A stretch of 21,423 bases of DNA, from contig DATDFL010000028.1 in assembly GCA_036522595.1 (NCBI GenBank), forward strand, positions 1 to 21,423, given 5' to 3'. This stretch comes from AC-32 sp036522595 (GTDB lineage: Bacteria > Actinomycetota > Thermoleophilia > Gaiellales > Gaiellaceae). The position numbers and the translations under genes were made by a program. How positions within the stretch are numbered: position 1 is the stretch's first letter; each line of letters starts with the position of its first letter. Below the pieces are notes generated by a model. That model was not told the origin of the DNA. It saw only the letters and a program-made list of their open reading frames with translations, and ran no database searches. This document shows positions 15,364 to 21,423 of this stretch, one piece after another.

Positions 15364-16214
15364 CCCTTCACTGCTCCTCTCATGATCCCGCTGATGATCT
15401 GGCGCCCGAGGAACAGGAAGACGATCAGGAGCGGGAGGATCGACACGAACGTTCCGGTGAGGACGAGCGCGTAGTCCTCGACGTAGCCGCTCGCGAGCGT
15501 CGAGGTTGCGACCTGGACGGTCGGATTGCGCGGCCCGAGGACGATCAGCGGCCAGAAGAAGTCGTTCCAGATCGTCATGAACGTGAGCAGGCCGAGCACC
15601 GCGGCCACCGGGCGCACCACCGGCACGATCACGTGCCAGAAGACGCCGAGCGTGTAGCAGCCGTCGACGCGCGCCGCGTCGATCAGCTCGTCGGGCACCG
15701 CGCCGGAGATGTACTGGCGCATCAGGAAGACGCCGAACGCGGTGACGAGGTTCGGGGCGATCACCGCCGCGAGGTGGTTCACCCAGCCGAAGTGCACCAT
15801 CTCGATGTAGAGCGGAATCACGCCGAGCTGCACCGGCACGAGCATCGTCGCGACCACCAGCAGGAAGAGCGCGTTCCGGCCGGGGAAGCGCAGCTTCGCG
15901 AAGGCGAAGCCGGCCAGCGCGCTGAAGAACACGACGGCCACGGTGACCGTCGACGCGACGATCGCCGAGTTGATCAGCGCCGTCCAGAAGTTGACGTTGA
16001 CCTCACCCGAGTCGAAGAGCCGGGTGAGGTTGTGCCAGAGCTGGCTCCCGGGAGTCAGCACGGGCGGGTACGCGGCGACCGCGGAGTTATCGTGCGACGC
16101 GACGACGAGCGACCAGTACAGCGGGAACACCGAGACGATCCCGACGAGCCCGAGGACGAGATACGAGAGCGGCCCCGCCGAGCCCAGCCGCCGGGAGACT
16201 CTCACGGTCGACAT
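15360..16214 (-). CDS. Carbohydrate ABC transporter permease, MalG type
   Basis: A 284-residue inner membrane permease with six predicted helices. The EAA-loop motif that contacts the ATPase is DELIDAARVDGCYTLGVFW, with the conserved Gly, followed by VIVPVVRP. The N-terminal helix, large periplasmic loop and ALAGFAFAKLRFPGR are typical of the MalG/CUT1 group. ATG at 16214 overlaps the stop of the upstream permease as TGATG; the longer upstream frame is a shadow of that gene. Its stop overlaps the glucosidase start as ATGA. It would pair with the MalF-type permease. Confidence 0.94.
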   Translation of the reverse strand: MSTVRVSRRLGSAGPLSYLVLGLVGIVSVFPLYWSLVVASHDNSAVAAYPPVLTPGSQLWHNLTRLFDSGEVNVNFWTALINSAIVASTVTVAVVFFSALAGFAFAKLRFPGRNALFLLVVATMLVPVQLGVIPLYIEMVHFGWVNHLAAVIAPNLVTAFGVFLMRQYISGAVPDELIDAARVDGCYTLGVFWHVIVPVVRPVAAVLGLLTFMTIWNDFFWPLIVLGPRNPTVQVATSTLASGYVEDYALVLTGTFVSILPLLIVFLFLGRQIISGIMRGAVKG

Positions 16215-17173
16215 CAGGCGTCCGCCGTCCTGATCCGGCGCACGATGAGCAGGTTCACGGCCGAGATCACCGCGATCAGCAGGAACAGCGCCCAGCCGAT
16301 CGCCGCCGCGTAGCCGAACTTGAACTGCGTCCCCGCGAAGGCCTTCTCGTAGAGGTACATGACGACGGTCTGGTACTGACGCGCGGAGCCGCCGGTCGCA
16401 CCTTGCTTGAGCGGCTCGAACAGGTACGGCTCCGTGAAGAGCTGCAGGCCGCCGATCGTCGAGATGATGACCGTGAAGATGATCGTCGGCCGGAGCTGCG
16501 GGATCGTCACATGGATGAACTGCTTCCACGCCTTCGCGCCGTCGATCGCGGCGGCCTCGTAGAGCTCGTCCGGGATGCCCTGCATCGCGGCGAGGTAGAT
16601 GAGCGCGTTGTAGCCCGCCCAGCGCCAGGTGACCATCACCGAGAGCGCGATCCACGACGAGAGCCGGCCCGCCTCCCAGTCGATGTGGTGGATCCCGACG
16701 AAGTGCAGCGCGTAGTTGACGAGGCCGTAGTCACGCGAGAACAGCTGCGTGAAGATCAGCGCGACCGCGACCAGCGACGTCACCTGCGGCAGGACGACGG
16801 CCATCCGGAAGAACGTGCGCGCGCGGAGCTTCGTGTTCAGCAGTGCCGCGAGCCCCAGCGCGATCAGCAGCTGCGGCACCGTCGCGATCACCCAGATGCC
16901 GAGGGTGTTCTCGACGGCGTTCCAGAAGTAGGAGTCGTGGAGGAGCGCGCTGTAGTTGTCGAGGCCGATGAAGTGCGCGTGGGGATCGAGCAGCGTCCGG
17001 TCGGTCAGCGAGACCCAGGCGGTGTAGCCGAGCGGGAAGAGCCCGAAGACGAGGAAGAGCAGGAAGAACGGCGAGATGTAGAGGTAGGGCGACGTGCGCG
17101 CGTCGAGCCGGTGCAGGCGGCCGCGGATGCCGATCCGCTGACGGGCCGGGGCTGCCCCTACCGAAGATTGCAT
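16214..17173 (-). CDS. Carbohydrate ABC transporter permease, MalF type
   Basis: A 319-residue permease from ATG at 17173, which has AAAGGA six bases upstream. The longer reading to 17275 adds 34 residues with no ribosome site and overlaps the hairpin region, so it is rejected. The first helix is around residues 30-50 (YLYISPFFLLFLVFGLFPLGY). The EAA loop DELYEAAAIDGAKAWKQF is followed by VTIPQLRP. This fits the CUT1 sugar permease group. It lies 120 bp after the binding-protein gene, the only sizeable gap inside the transport operon, and that gap holds a strong hairpin. Confidence 0.93.
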   Translation of the reverse strand: MQSSVGAAPARQRIGIRGRLHRLDARTSPYLYISPFFLLFLVFGLFPLGYTAWVSLTDRTLLDPHAHFIGLDNYSALLHDSYFWNAVENTLGIWVIATVPQLLIALGLAALLNTKLRARTFFRMAVVLPQVTSLVAVALIFTQLFSRDYGLVNYALHFVGIHHIDWEAGRLSSWIALSVMVTWRWAGYNALIYLAAMQGIPDELYEAAAIDGAKAWKQFIHVTIPQLRPTIIFTVIISTIGGLQLFTEPYLFEPLKQGATGGSARQYQTVVMYLYEKAFAGTQFKFGYAAAIGWALFLLIAVISAVNLLIVRRIRTADA

Positions 17174-17230
17174 TGCCGTCCTTTCGCTCACGTCGCTCTC
17201 CACACCTCCTCGAGACCGTCGGCTAACGAG

Positions 17231-17273
17231 GGGCGTCCTGCCCGAGCGGAGGGTGCGCCCGGGCTGGACGCCC
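17231..17273 (-). other. Intercistronic hairpin between binding protein and permease genes
   Basis: GGGCGTCCTGCCC at 17231-17243 pairs with GGGCTGGACGCCC at 17261-17273, 13 positions with one mismatch, around a 17-base loop. No T run follows on the minus strand, so it is not a classic terminator. It lies between the binding-protein and permease genes, where such hairpins commonly stabilise the upstream message or partly stop transcription, giving more binding protein than permease. Confidence 0.6.
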
Positions 17274-17293
17274 ATCGTCGTCGGGGCAAAGCC

Positions 17294-18586
17294 CTACGCC
17301 ACGTCCTTGACGTCCTTGAGGAACTGCTTCCAGGACTGAGCAGGCGACTGCTTGTGCTGCTCGACCCGCTGGATGGCGTTGGAGACCGCGGTCTGGATGT
17401 CACCCTGGTGCGGTCCGAGGATCTGCGGCTTCAGCTTCAGCGCCGAGGTCGCGAAGATCTTGCCGACCGGGGCGTTGCTGAAGAACGGGTTCTTGAAGCC
17501 TCGCACTGCCGGGCTCTTCAGCAGCGTGGGCTGACTCGGAAGGTTGCCCGTCTGCTTGAAGACGTACTTCTCGGCGGCCGGCGAGGTCAGGAACTTGACC
17601 AGATCGGCAGCCTCGGCCTGATGTGACGACTGCTTCGGGACGGACAGGAACGAGCCGCCCCAGTTGCCGCCGCCGCCCGGAACCGCGGCGATGTCCCACT
17701 TGCCCGCGGTGTTCGGGGCCTGTCCCTGGATATAGCCCATCATCCAGGCGGGGCACGTCACGGTGGCGAACTTGCCGTTCTTGAAGCCGGTGTTCCAGTC
17801 GTTGCTGAAGGCCGCGTAGCCGGCGCTCTCGTGCGCCTTGATGCCCTGCATCGTCAGCTTCCACGCGCTCTTGACCTTGGGATTGGCGCCGACGACGACC
17901 TTGCCGTTGGAGGTGTAGTAGGCCGGGTTGAGCTGGCCGACCATCGCGTTGAAGACGTTGCTCCCGGAATCGAAGAAGGAGCTGCCCTTCGAATGGGCCT
18001 GGAAGCGCTTGCCGACGGCCATGAACTTCTGCCAGGTCGGCCACAGCTTCGAGACCGCCGCGCGACTGCTCGGCAGGCCGGCCTTCTTGAACAGGTCGCG
18101 CCGGTAGCAGATCGCGAGGCTGCCGACGTCGGTGCCGAGGCCGATCTGGGCGCCGTTGCTCGCGAGGGACTGCTTCCACTTCCAGAGCAGCCAGCGCTTG
18201 CTCAGGCCTTTGGCGCCGTACTTGTTCAGGTTGACGAAGAGGTTGGGCTTCGCCTTGAACTGCGCGATGAACCCGACCTCGATCGCCTCGATGTCGTCCG
18301 CGCCGGACCCGACCGCCAGGTTCTTGGCCAGGTTCGCGTGGTGGTCCGCGTAGCTCTGGATGTCTTCCTTGATGTCGATGTTCGGATGGGACGCCTCGTA
18401 CTGCTTGTAGAGGTCGTGGTAGCCGAAGTCGCCGAACAGGCTGACGCGCAGCGTGACCTTGTCCTGACGGCTACCAGACGCGGTTCCGGCCACGAGGCCG
18501 GCCGTGACGATTCCGCCGACGACGAGGAGTGCGGCCAGCAGCCTCAGGCGGACTCGTGGCTTCTTGGCGAATGTTGCGATGTGCAC
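17294..18586 (-). CDS. Extracellular sugar-binding protein of the ABC transporter
   Basis: The 430-residue family 1 extracellular solute-binding protein would bind the sugar outside the cell and deliver it to the permeases. A basic start and a hydrophobic segment at about 16-36 form the export signal. There is no cysteine near it, so unlike most actinobacterial binding proteins it has no visible lipobox. The binding domain starts near VTLRVSLFGDFGYHDLYKQYE. Many Trp, Tyr and Asn residues (for instance NDWNTGF, GGNWGGSF) fit a sugar site. ATG at 18586 has GAGG about six bases upstream. Ligand is inferred from the beta-glucosidase gene: probably a beta-linked di- or oligosaccharide such as cellobiose. 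Confidence 0.92.
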   Translation of the reverse strand: MHIATFAKKPRVRLRLLAALLVVGGIVTAGLVAGTASGSRQDKVTLRVSLFGDFGYHDLYKQYEASHPNIDIKEDIQSYADHHANLAKNLAVGSGADDIEAIEVGFIAQFKAKPNLFVNLNKYGAKGLSKRWLLWKWKQSLASNGAQIGLGTDVGSLAICYRRDLFKKAGLPSSRAAVSKLWPTWQKFMAVGKRFQAHSKGSSFFDSGSNVFNAMVGQLNPAYYTSNGKVVVGANPKVKSAWKLTMQGIKAHESAGYAAFSNDWNTGFKNGKFATVTCPAWMMGYIQGQAPNTAGKWDIAAVPGGGGNWGGSFLSVPKQSSHQAEAADLVKFLTSPAAEKYVFKQTGNLPSQPTLLKSPAVRGFKNPFFSNAPVGKIFATSALKLKPQILGPHQGDIQTAVSNAIQRVEQHKQSPAQSWKQFLKDVKDVA

Positions 18587-18637
18587 CTCTTGTTCCTCCC
18601 TTTGTTCGCTCGCACCTACGTGGGATGCCCCGTCGTG

Positions 18638-18659
18638 CGGCGGCCGCTCAGGGCCGCCG
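18638..18659 (-). other. GC-rich hairpin between lacI and the binding-protein gene
   Basis: CGGCGGCC at 18638-18645 pairs perfectly with GGCCGCCG at 18652-18659 around a six-base loop. It lies in the 81 bp between the lacI stop and the binding-protein start. No T run follows, so it may be a weak terminator, an attenuator or a message-stabilising hairpin. No convincing promoter was found between it and the binding-protein gene. Confidence 0.5.
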
Positions 18660-18667
18660 GGTAGCGG

Positions 18668-19738
18668 TCAGCGCACCTCCTTGTCGGTTGCGAGCGTCCG
18701 TTCCCTCGGCGCTCTCTGCGCTCCACAGGACGACCGCACGACCAGCCGCGTCGGCACGATTCGCCGCACCGGCTCTGCGTCGGGGTCGTCGATCATCTGG
18801 CTCAGCCCTTCTGCTGCGGCCTCCCCGATGTCGTGCATCTCCTGCCTCACGGTCGTCAGCGACGGTTGGATCAGCCCGGCCACGTCGATGTCGTCGAAGC
18901 CGACGACGGCCAGCTGGTCGGGCACGCGGATCCCGAGCTCGCTCGCCGCACGCAACGCTCCTGCGGCCATGAGGTCGCTCGCCGCGAAGACGGCTGTCGG
19001 GGGCTCGGCCAGTTCGAGCAGCTGGCGCGTGGCGCGATACCCGGTCTCGTCGTAGAAGTCTCCCTCGGCGACCCACTCGTCCCGCACGTCCAGGCCGAGC
19101 CGTCGCATCTCGTCGCGGTAACCCTCGAGCCGCGCGGCGCCCGGGGATGTGCGGGCCGGTCCCGCGATCGTCGCGATCCGCTCGTGTCCGAGCCCGTGCA
19201 GGTGGCGCACGGCCTTGTTGGCGCCCTCGCGGTTCTCCGACATGACGTAGCCGCAGTGCGGCTCGCCGGGGTCCGCGTCGATCGTGATGCAGGGCAGGCC
19301 GGACGCGACCAGCTTCTGCATCTCCGGGTCGCCGGGCTCGTAGCCCATCACGACGACGCCGTCGACCCCGTGGTGGCCCGCGCGGCGCAGGTAGGAGTGC
19401 GTCCCGCCGAATCCGTTCCCCGGCTCGTCGGTGGCGAAGAGGAGCAGGTCGTAGCCCCGCTCACCGGCCCCGTGCTTGAGGCCGACGAGCACCTGCTGGA
19501 AGAAGGGGTGCATCAGGTCCGGATGGCCGGCGCCCGTCTCGAGGATCACGCCGACGACGTGCGAGCGGCGGCTTTGCAGCGTCCTCGCCGCCGCGCTCGG
19601 CGTGTAGTCGAGCTCACGGGCGAGCGCGAGGATCCGTTCGCGGGTCGAATCGCTCACCTCGGACGAGCCGTTCAGCGCCCGAGAGACGGTTGCGACCGAG
19701 ACGCCTGTTCGCTCTGCCAGTTCCTGGATCGTGGTCAA
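18668..19738 (-). CDS. LacI family transcriptional regulator of the sugar operon
   Basis: A 356-residue repressor. The N-terminal helix-turn-helix reads TIQELAERTGVSVATVSRALN (about 3-23). The hinge helix AAARTLQSRRS (about 49-59) includes the Leu that enters the minor groove in this family. The effector domain begins at HVVGVIL and runs to about 345, with a sugar-binding periplasmic-protein fold. The start is TTG at 19738, supported by GGAGAGG a few bases upstream; no other start preserves the full helix-turn-helix. It is the first gene of the sugar operon, and two matching operators sit on its promoter, so it probably represses itself. A sugar released by the operon is the likely inducer. 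Confidence 0.93.
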   Translation of the reverse strand: MTTIQELAERTGVSVATVSRALNGSSEVSDSTRERILALARELDYTPSAAARTLQSRRSHVVGVILETGAGHPDLMHPFFQQVLVGLKHGAGERGYDLLLFATDEPGNGFGGTHSYLRRAGHHGVDGVVVMGYEPGDPEMQKLVASGLPCITIDADPGEPHCGYVMSENREGANKAVRHLHGLGHERIATIAGPARTSPGAARLEGYRDEMRRLGLDVRDEWVAEGDFYDETGYRATRQLLELAEPPTAVFAASDLMAAGALRAASELGIRVPDQLAVVGFDDIDVAGLIQPSLTTVRQEMHDIGEAAAEGLSQMIDDPDAEPVRRIVPTRLVVRSSCGAQRAPRERTLATDKEVR

Positions 19739-19749
19739 ATTTGCCTCTC

Positions 19750-19763
19750 CGGAAACGTTTACG
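19750..19763 (-). promoter_or_regulatory. LacI-type operator O1, overlapping the expected transcription start
   Basis: On the minus strand the site reads CGTAAACGTTTCCG. It matches O2 at 13 of 14 positions and has the AAACGTTT core typical of many LacI-family operators. It covers the expected start of transcription just downstream of the -10 box, so a bound repressor would block initiation. Confidence 0.75.
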
Positions 19764-19768
19764 AAGCC

Positions 19769-19797
19769 ACCGTAAACGTTTACGGAAAGGCTGTCAA
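19769..19797 (-). promoter_or_regulatory. Promoter of the lacI-sugar transport operon
   Basis: The minus strand has a perfect -35 TTGACA (19797-19792), a 17-base spacer and TACGGT (19774-19769), which fits the actinobacterial TANNNT -10 pattern. Transcription would start near 19762, about 24 bases before the TTG start of lacI, leaving room for the ribosome site. The -35 lies 13 bases after the stop of the glycoside hydrolase gene. Confidence 0.7.
19771..19784 (-). promoter_or_regulatory. LacI-type operator O2, between the -35 and -10 boxes
   Basis: CGTAAACGTTTACG is a perfect 14-bp palindrome. It covers the second half of the promoter spacer and the first four bases of the -10 box. Its centre is 21 bp, two helical turns, from that of O1, so two repressor dimers could sit on the same face of the DNA. 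Confidence 0.82.
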
Positions 19798-19810
19798 GTG
19801 CCCGCGTTCG

Positions 19811-21280
19811 CTACAGGCCGGGGTCGCGCGTGGAGATCGCAAACGCCCCGTGGGCCGGAACCGGCACGCTTGCGGCGCCCGTGCCGTCGGCCTGCACGGG
19901 AGGAAGGGAGGCGAGCGCTCCGTGCCCGTCACGGTTCCAGGCGACCGCGAAGTATTCCTGGTTCTCGCGTAGCCCCTGCAGCTTCACCGTCCGCGCGCGG
20001 GTGTTGTTGTTCCACACGAGCACCGATTCGTCCGACCCGTCCTCCGCCGCGAACCGGCTGGCGATCACGTTCGCAGCCGGGCGGCTCAGGCCCCGCGGGA
20101 GCCAGCCGCGCGGGACGAAGTGCGAGAAGAGCCGCGTGACGCGGTAGACGGGAAACCTCGGGAACTGGGCCCCAGGCGTCCCGATCATGCCCCACTCCCC
20201 GAAGCCGGCCGCGCGGTCGGTGCGGTAGAGCGTCCACTTCGAGAAGCCGACACAGCCACGCTGCGCGGCGATCGCCGTGAACCACCCGTGCTCGAACGCA
20301 GCGAGAGACGTCTCGTCGATGCGCACACCGCCGATGCTCCCCGGCTTCACCCGCGCGCGGACCTGCCGGACGCCGTACTCGGCAACGTAGATCGGCGCGG
20401 CGAGGCCGAGGCTGCGTGCGGTCCGCTCGAGGTTCGCAAGCCTGCGCTCGGGCTTCGCCGGAAAGCCCTGCGCGCCCGCGGTCGGCTCCCAGTAGACGTG
20501 GACGGAGTAACCGTCGAGCACGCTCGGGAAGTGCGCCCGCGGCACCTCCATGTTCCGGTGCAGGTAGCGAAGCCAGACGTCCTGCGTCGAGTTCCCGCGC
20601 TCGACGAGGTCGCCGGCGATGAAGCGCAGCGCGTCGCGCATCGTCTGCCCGGACACGAGCGGATCGTCGAGCCCCCGCAGCGCCTCGTCGAGGAACCGGT
20701 AGAGCAGCTCGTAGAACCGCATCGAGAGGTACTGGTCGCGCTGCTTCGCGATGTCGACCCCGGCGCCGTTGACCTCGTTCTGGATCGTCACCGAGGTCAC
20801 GCAGTCCAGACCGCGCCTGCGGATCTCGTGGAGGACGCCGGCGAAGCGCTGCATCAGAAGGCGCGGCTCCGTGATCCCATGCGGGTCGGTAAACGCCGCC
20901 GGCCACTTGCGCCGGCTCGGGTCGGGCCAGTCGCGGAAGGAGCGGTTGGGCCACCGGAGCGCCTGCAAGCGACGGCTGTTCGCGTACGGCCCCTGGCCCC
21001 AGTACGTCAGGTTCACCTGCGCGCCCGCTTGCTGAGCGAGCTCGATCGTCTGCAGCAGCGCGATGAACTCGGCCGCCCGCCTGCCCGCGGCGGTATCGGC
21101 GCGGAGGCCACGCCGGACGAGGATGCGGCTGAAGCCGGGCTGCAGGTTGTCGATCGCCGCCCGCAGTGCAGCGAGCTGTTGCGGGGTCAGGGGCCGCGGC
21201 TCGCCGGCGGTGGCGCCGCGGGTGATGAAGAGGTTGGTGTTGAGCTGTCCGCCGAACCCCTCGAGCGGATGAGGCGTCAC
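19811..21280 (-). CDS. Clan GH-A-like glycoside hydrolase, cytosolic
   Basis: A 489-residue protein with a TIM-barrel hydrolase pattern. EGFGGQLNTNLF (7-18) is the first strand region; Glu169 in IQNEVNG is the likely acid/base, and Glu301 in YVAEYG the likely nucleophile. Both glutamates and the preceding Asn fit clan GH-A (GH5, GH30 or GH39-like). From about 400 a C-terminal beta domain follows, with VLVWNNN and PAHGAFAI. I chose GTG at 21280, whose GTGA overlaps the aminotransferase stop; the longer frame to 21364 only overlaps that gene. No signal peptide is seen, unusual for this kind of enzyme. Family and substrate are unresolved. Confidence 0.8.
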   Translation of the reverse strand: MTPHPLEGFGGQLNTNLFITRGATAGEPRPLTPQQLAALRAAIDNLQPGFSRILVRRGLRADTAAGRRAAEFIALLQTIELAQQAGAQVNLTYWGQGPYANSRRLQALRWPNRSFRDWPDPSRRKWPAAFTDPHGITEPRLLMQRFAGVLHEIRRRGLDCVTSVTIQNEVNGAGVDIAKQRDQYLSMRFYELLYRFLDEALRGLDDPLVSGQTMRDALRFIAGDLVERGNSTQDVWLRYLHRNMEVPRAHFPSVLDGYSVHVYWEPTAGAQGFPAKPERRLANLERTARSLGLAAPIYVAEYGVRQVRARVKPGSIGGVRIDETSLAAFEHGWFTAIAAQRGCVGFSKWTLYRTDRAAGFGEWGMIGTPGAQFPRFPVYRVTRLFSHFVPRGWLPRGLSRPAANVIASRFAAEDGSDESVLVWNNNTRARTVKLQGLRENQEYFAVAWNRDGHGALASLPPVQADGTGAASVPVPAHGAFAISTRDPGL

Positions 21281-21423
21281 GCCCTGAGGTCGGCTGCCAT
21301 CTCCTCGAAGGACGCGACGAACGTGTCGCAATCCTCCGGCGTGTGCGCGACCGTCAGCGTCCACTCCTCCTCGCGGCCCGGAGTCATGTAGACGCGGCGG
21401 TTCATGTTGTAGAGCCAGGCGAG
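21277..21423 (-). CDS. Class III aminotransferase, C-terminal fragment (GSA aminomutase-like)
   Basis: The last 48 residues of a gene that runs off the right edge. The pattern YNMNRRVYMTPGREEEWTL, then VAHTPEDCDTFVASFEE, matches the C terminus of class III PLP-dependent aminotransferases, especially the glutamate-1-semialdehyde aminomutase-like group. The active-site lysine is outside the window. Its stop overlaps the start of the glycoside hydrolase by four bases, so the two are translated together; that link suggests a role in amino sugar or glycoside metabolism rather than haem synthesis, but this is inference. Confidence 0.8.
   Translation of the reverse strand, partial: LAWLYNMNRRVYMTPGREEEWTLTVAHTPEDCDTFVASFEEMAADLRA

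Noticed and set aside
14053..15474. Open frame of 473 codons antisense to the GH1 gene
   Set aside because: Shadow of the glucosidase coding strand; no family pattern.
15360..16655. Longer N terminus for the MalG-type permease
   Set aside because: The extra part is another frame of the MalF-type gene; ATG 16214 in a TGATG overlap gives the normal family start.
18638..18659. Intrinsic terminator after lacI
   Set aside because: The stem is good but no T run follows, so I list it only as a hairpin.

Overview
The window is very GC-rich and gene-dense, and reads as a chromosomal segment of a high-GC actinobacterium. Thermoleophilia (Gaiellales or Solirubrobacterales) is my best guess. This is inferred from the strong GC third-position bias, GTG and TTG starts, a cyclase-STAND-TPR signalling protein, an L25 protein with a long acidic tail, and an F420-reductase-type protein. 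No rRNA, tRNA, CRISPR array or insertion sequence was seen, and no stretch over 300 bases lacks a gene.

Left part (1-6.95 kb). The core block, read leftwards, is a small protein, a haem-oxygenase-like diiron-type enzyme, rplY (L25/Ctc) and pth. The start of what looks like mfd lies at the left edge. In Bacillus the ctc, pth and mfd genes are close together. Here about 4.6 kb of accessory envelope genes lies between pth and mfd: a secreted propeller-like protein, an MFS exporter paired with a TolB-like lipoprotein, and a membrane acyltransferase. A promoter with a perfect TTGACA box overlaps the stop codon of the cyclase gene and would drive the core block. The diiron-type enzyme appears to start at CTG in a 4-base overlap with the small gene.

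Middle (7.2-12.85 kb). This part holds a 935-residue cyclase/STAND ATPase/TPR protein and a YihY/BrkB membrane protein, both read leftwards. Read rightwards are a neutral zinc metallopeptidase, a GlsB/YeaQ small membrane protein and an F420/NADP-reductase-like protein.

Right part (12.85-21.4 kb, all leftwards). This is a compact sugar-uptake operon: LacI regulator, solute-binding protein, two permeases, GH1 beta-glucosidase and a MalK/UgpC-type ATPase. Two near-identical operators, 21 bp apart centre to centre, sit on a clear promoter just upstream of lacI, so the repressor probably controls itself and perhaps the whole set. The likely logic is import of a beta-linked disaccharide or oligosaccharide and its hydrolysis in the cytoplasm. 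Upstream, a second pair overlaps by GTGA: the end of a class III aminotransferase and a cytosolic clan GH-A-like glycoside hydrolase.
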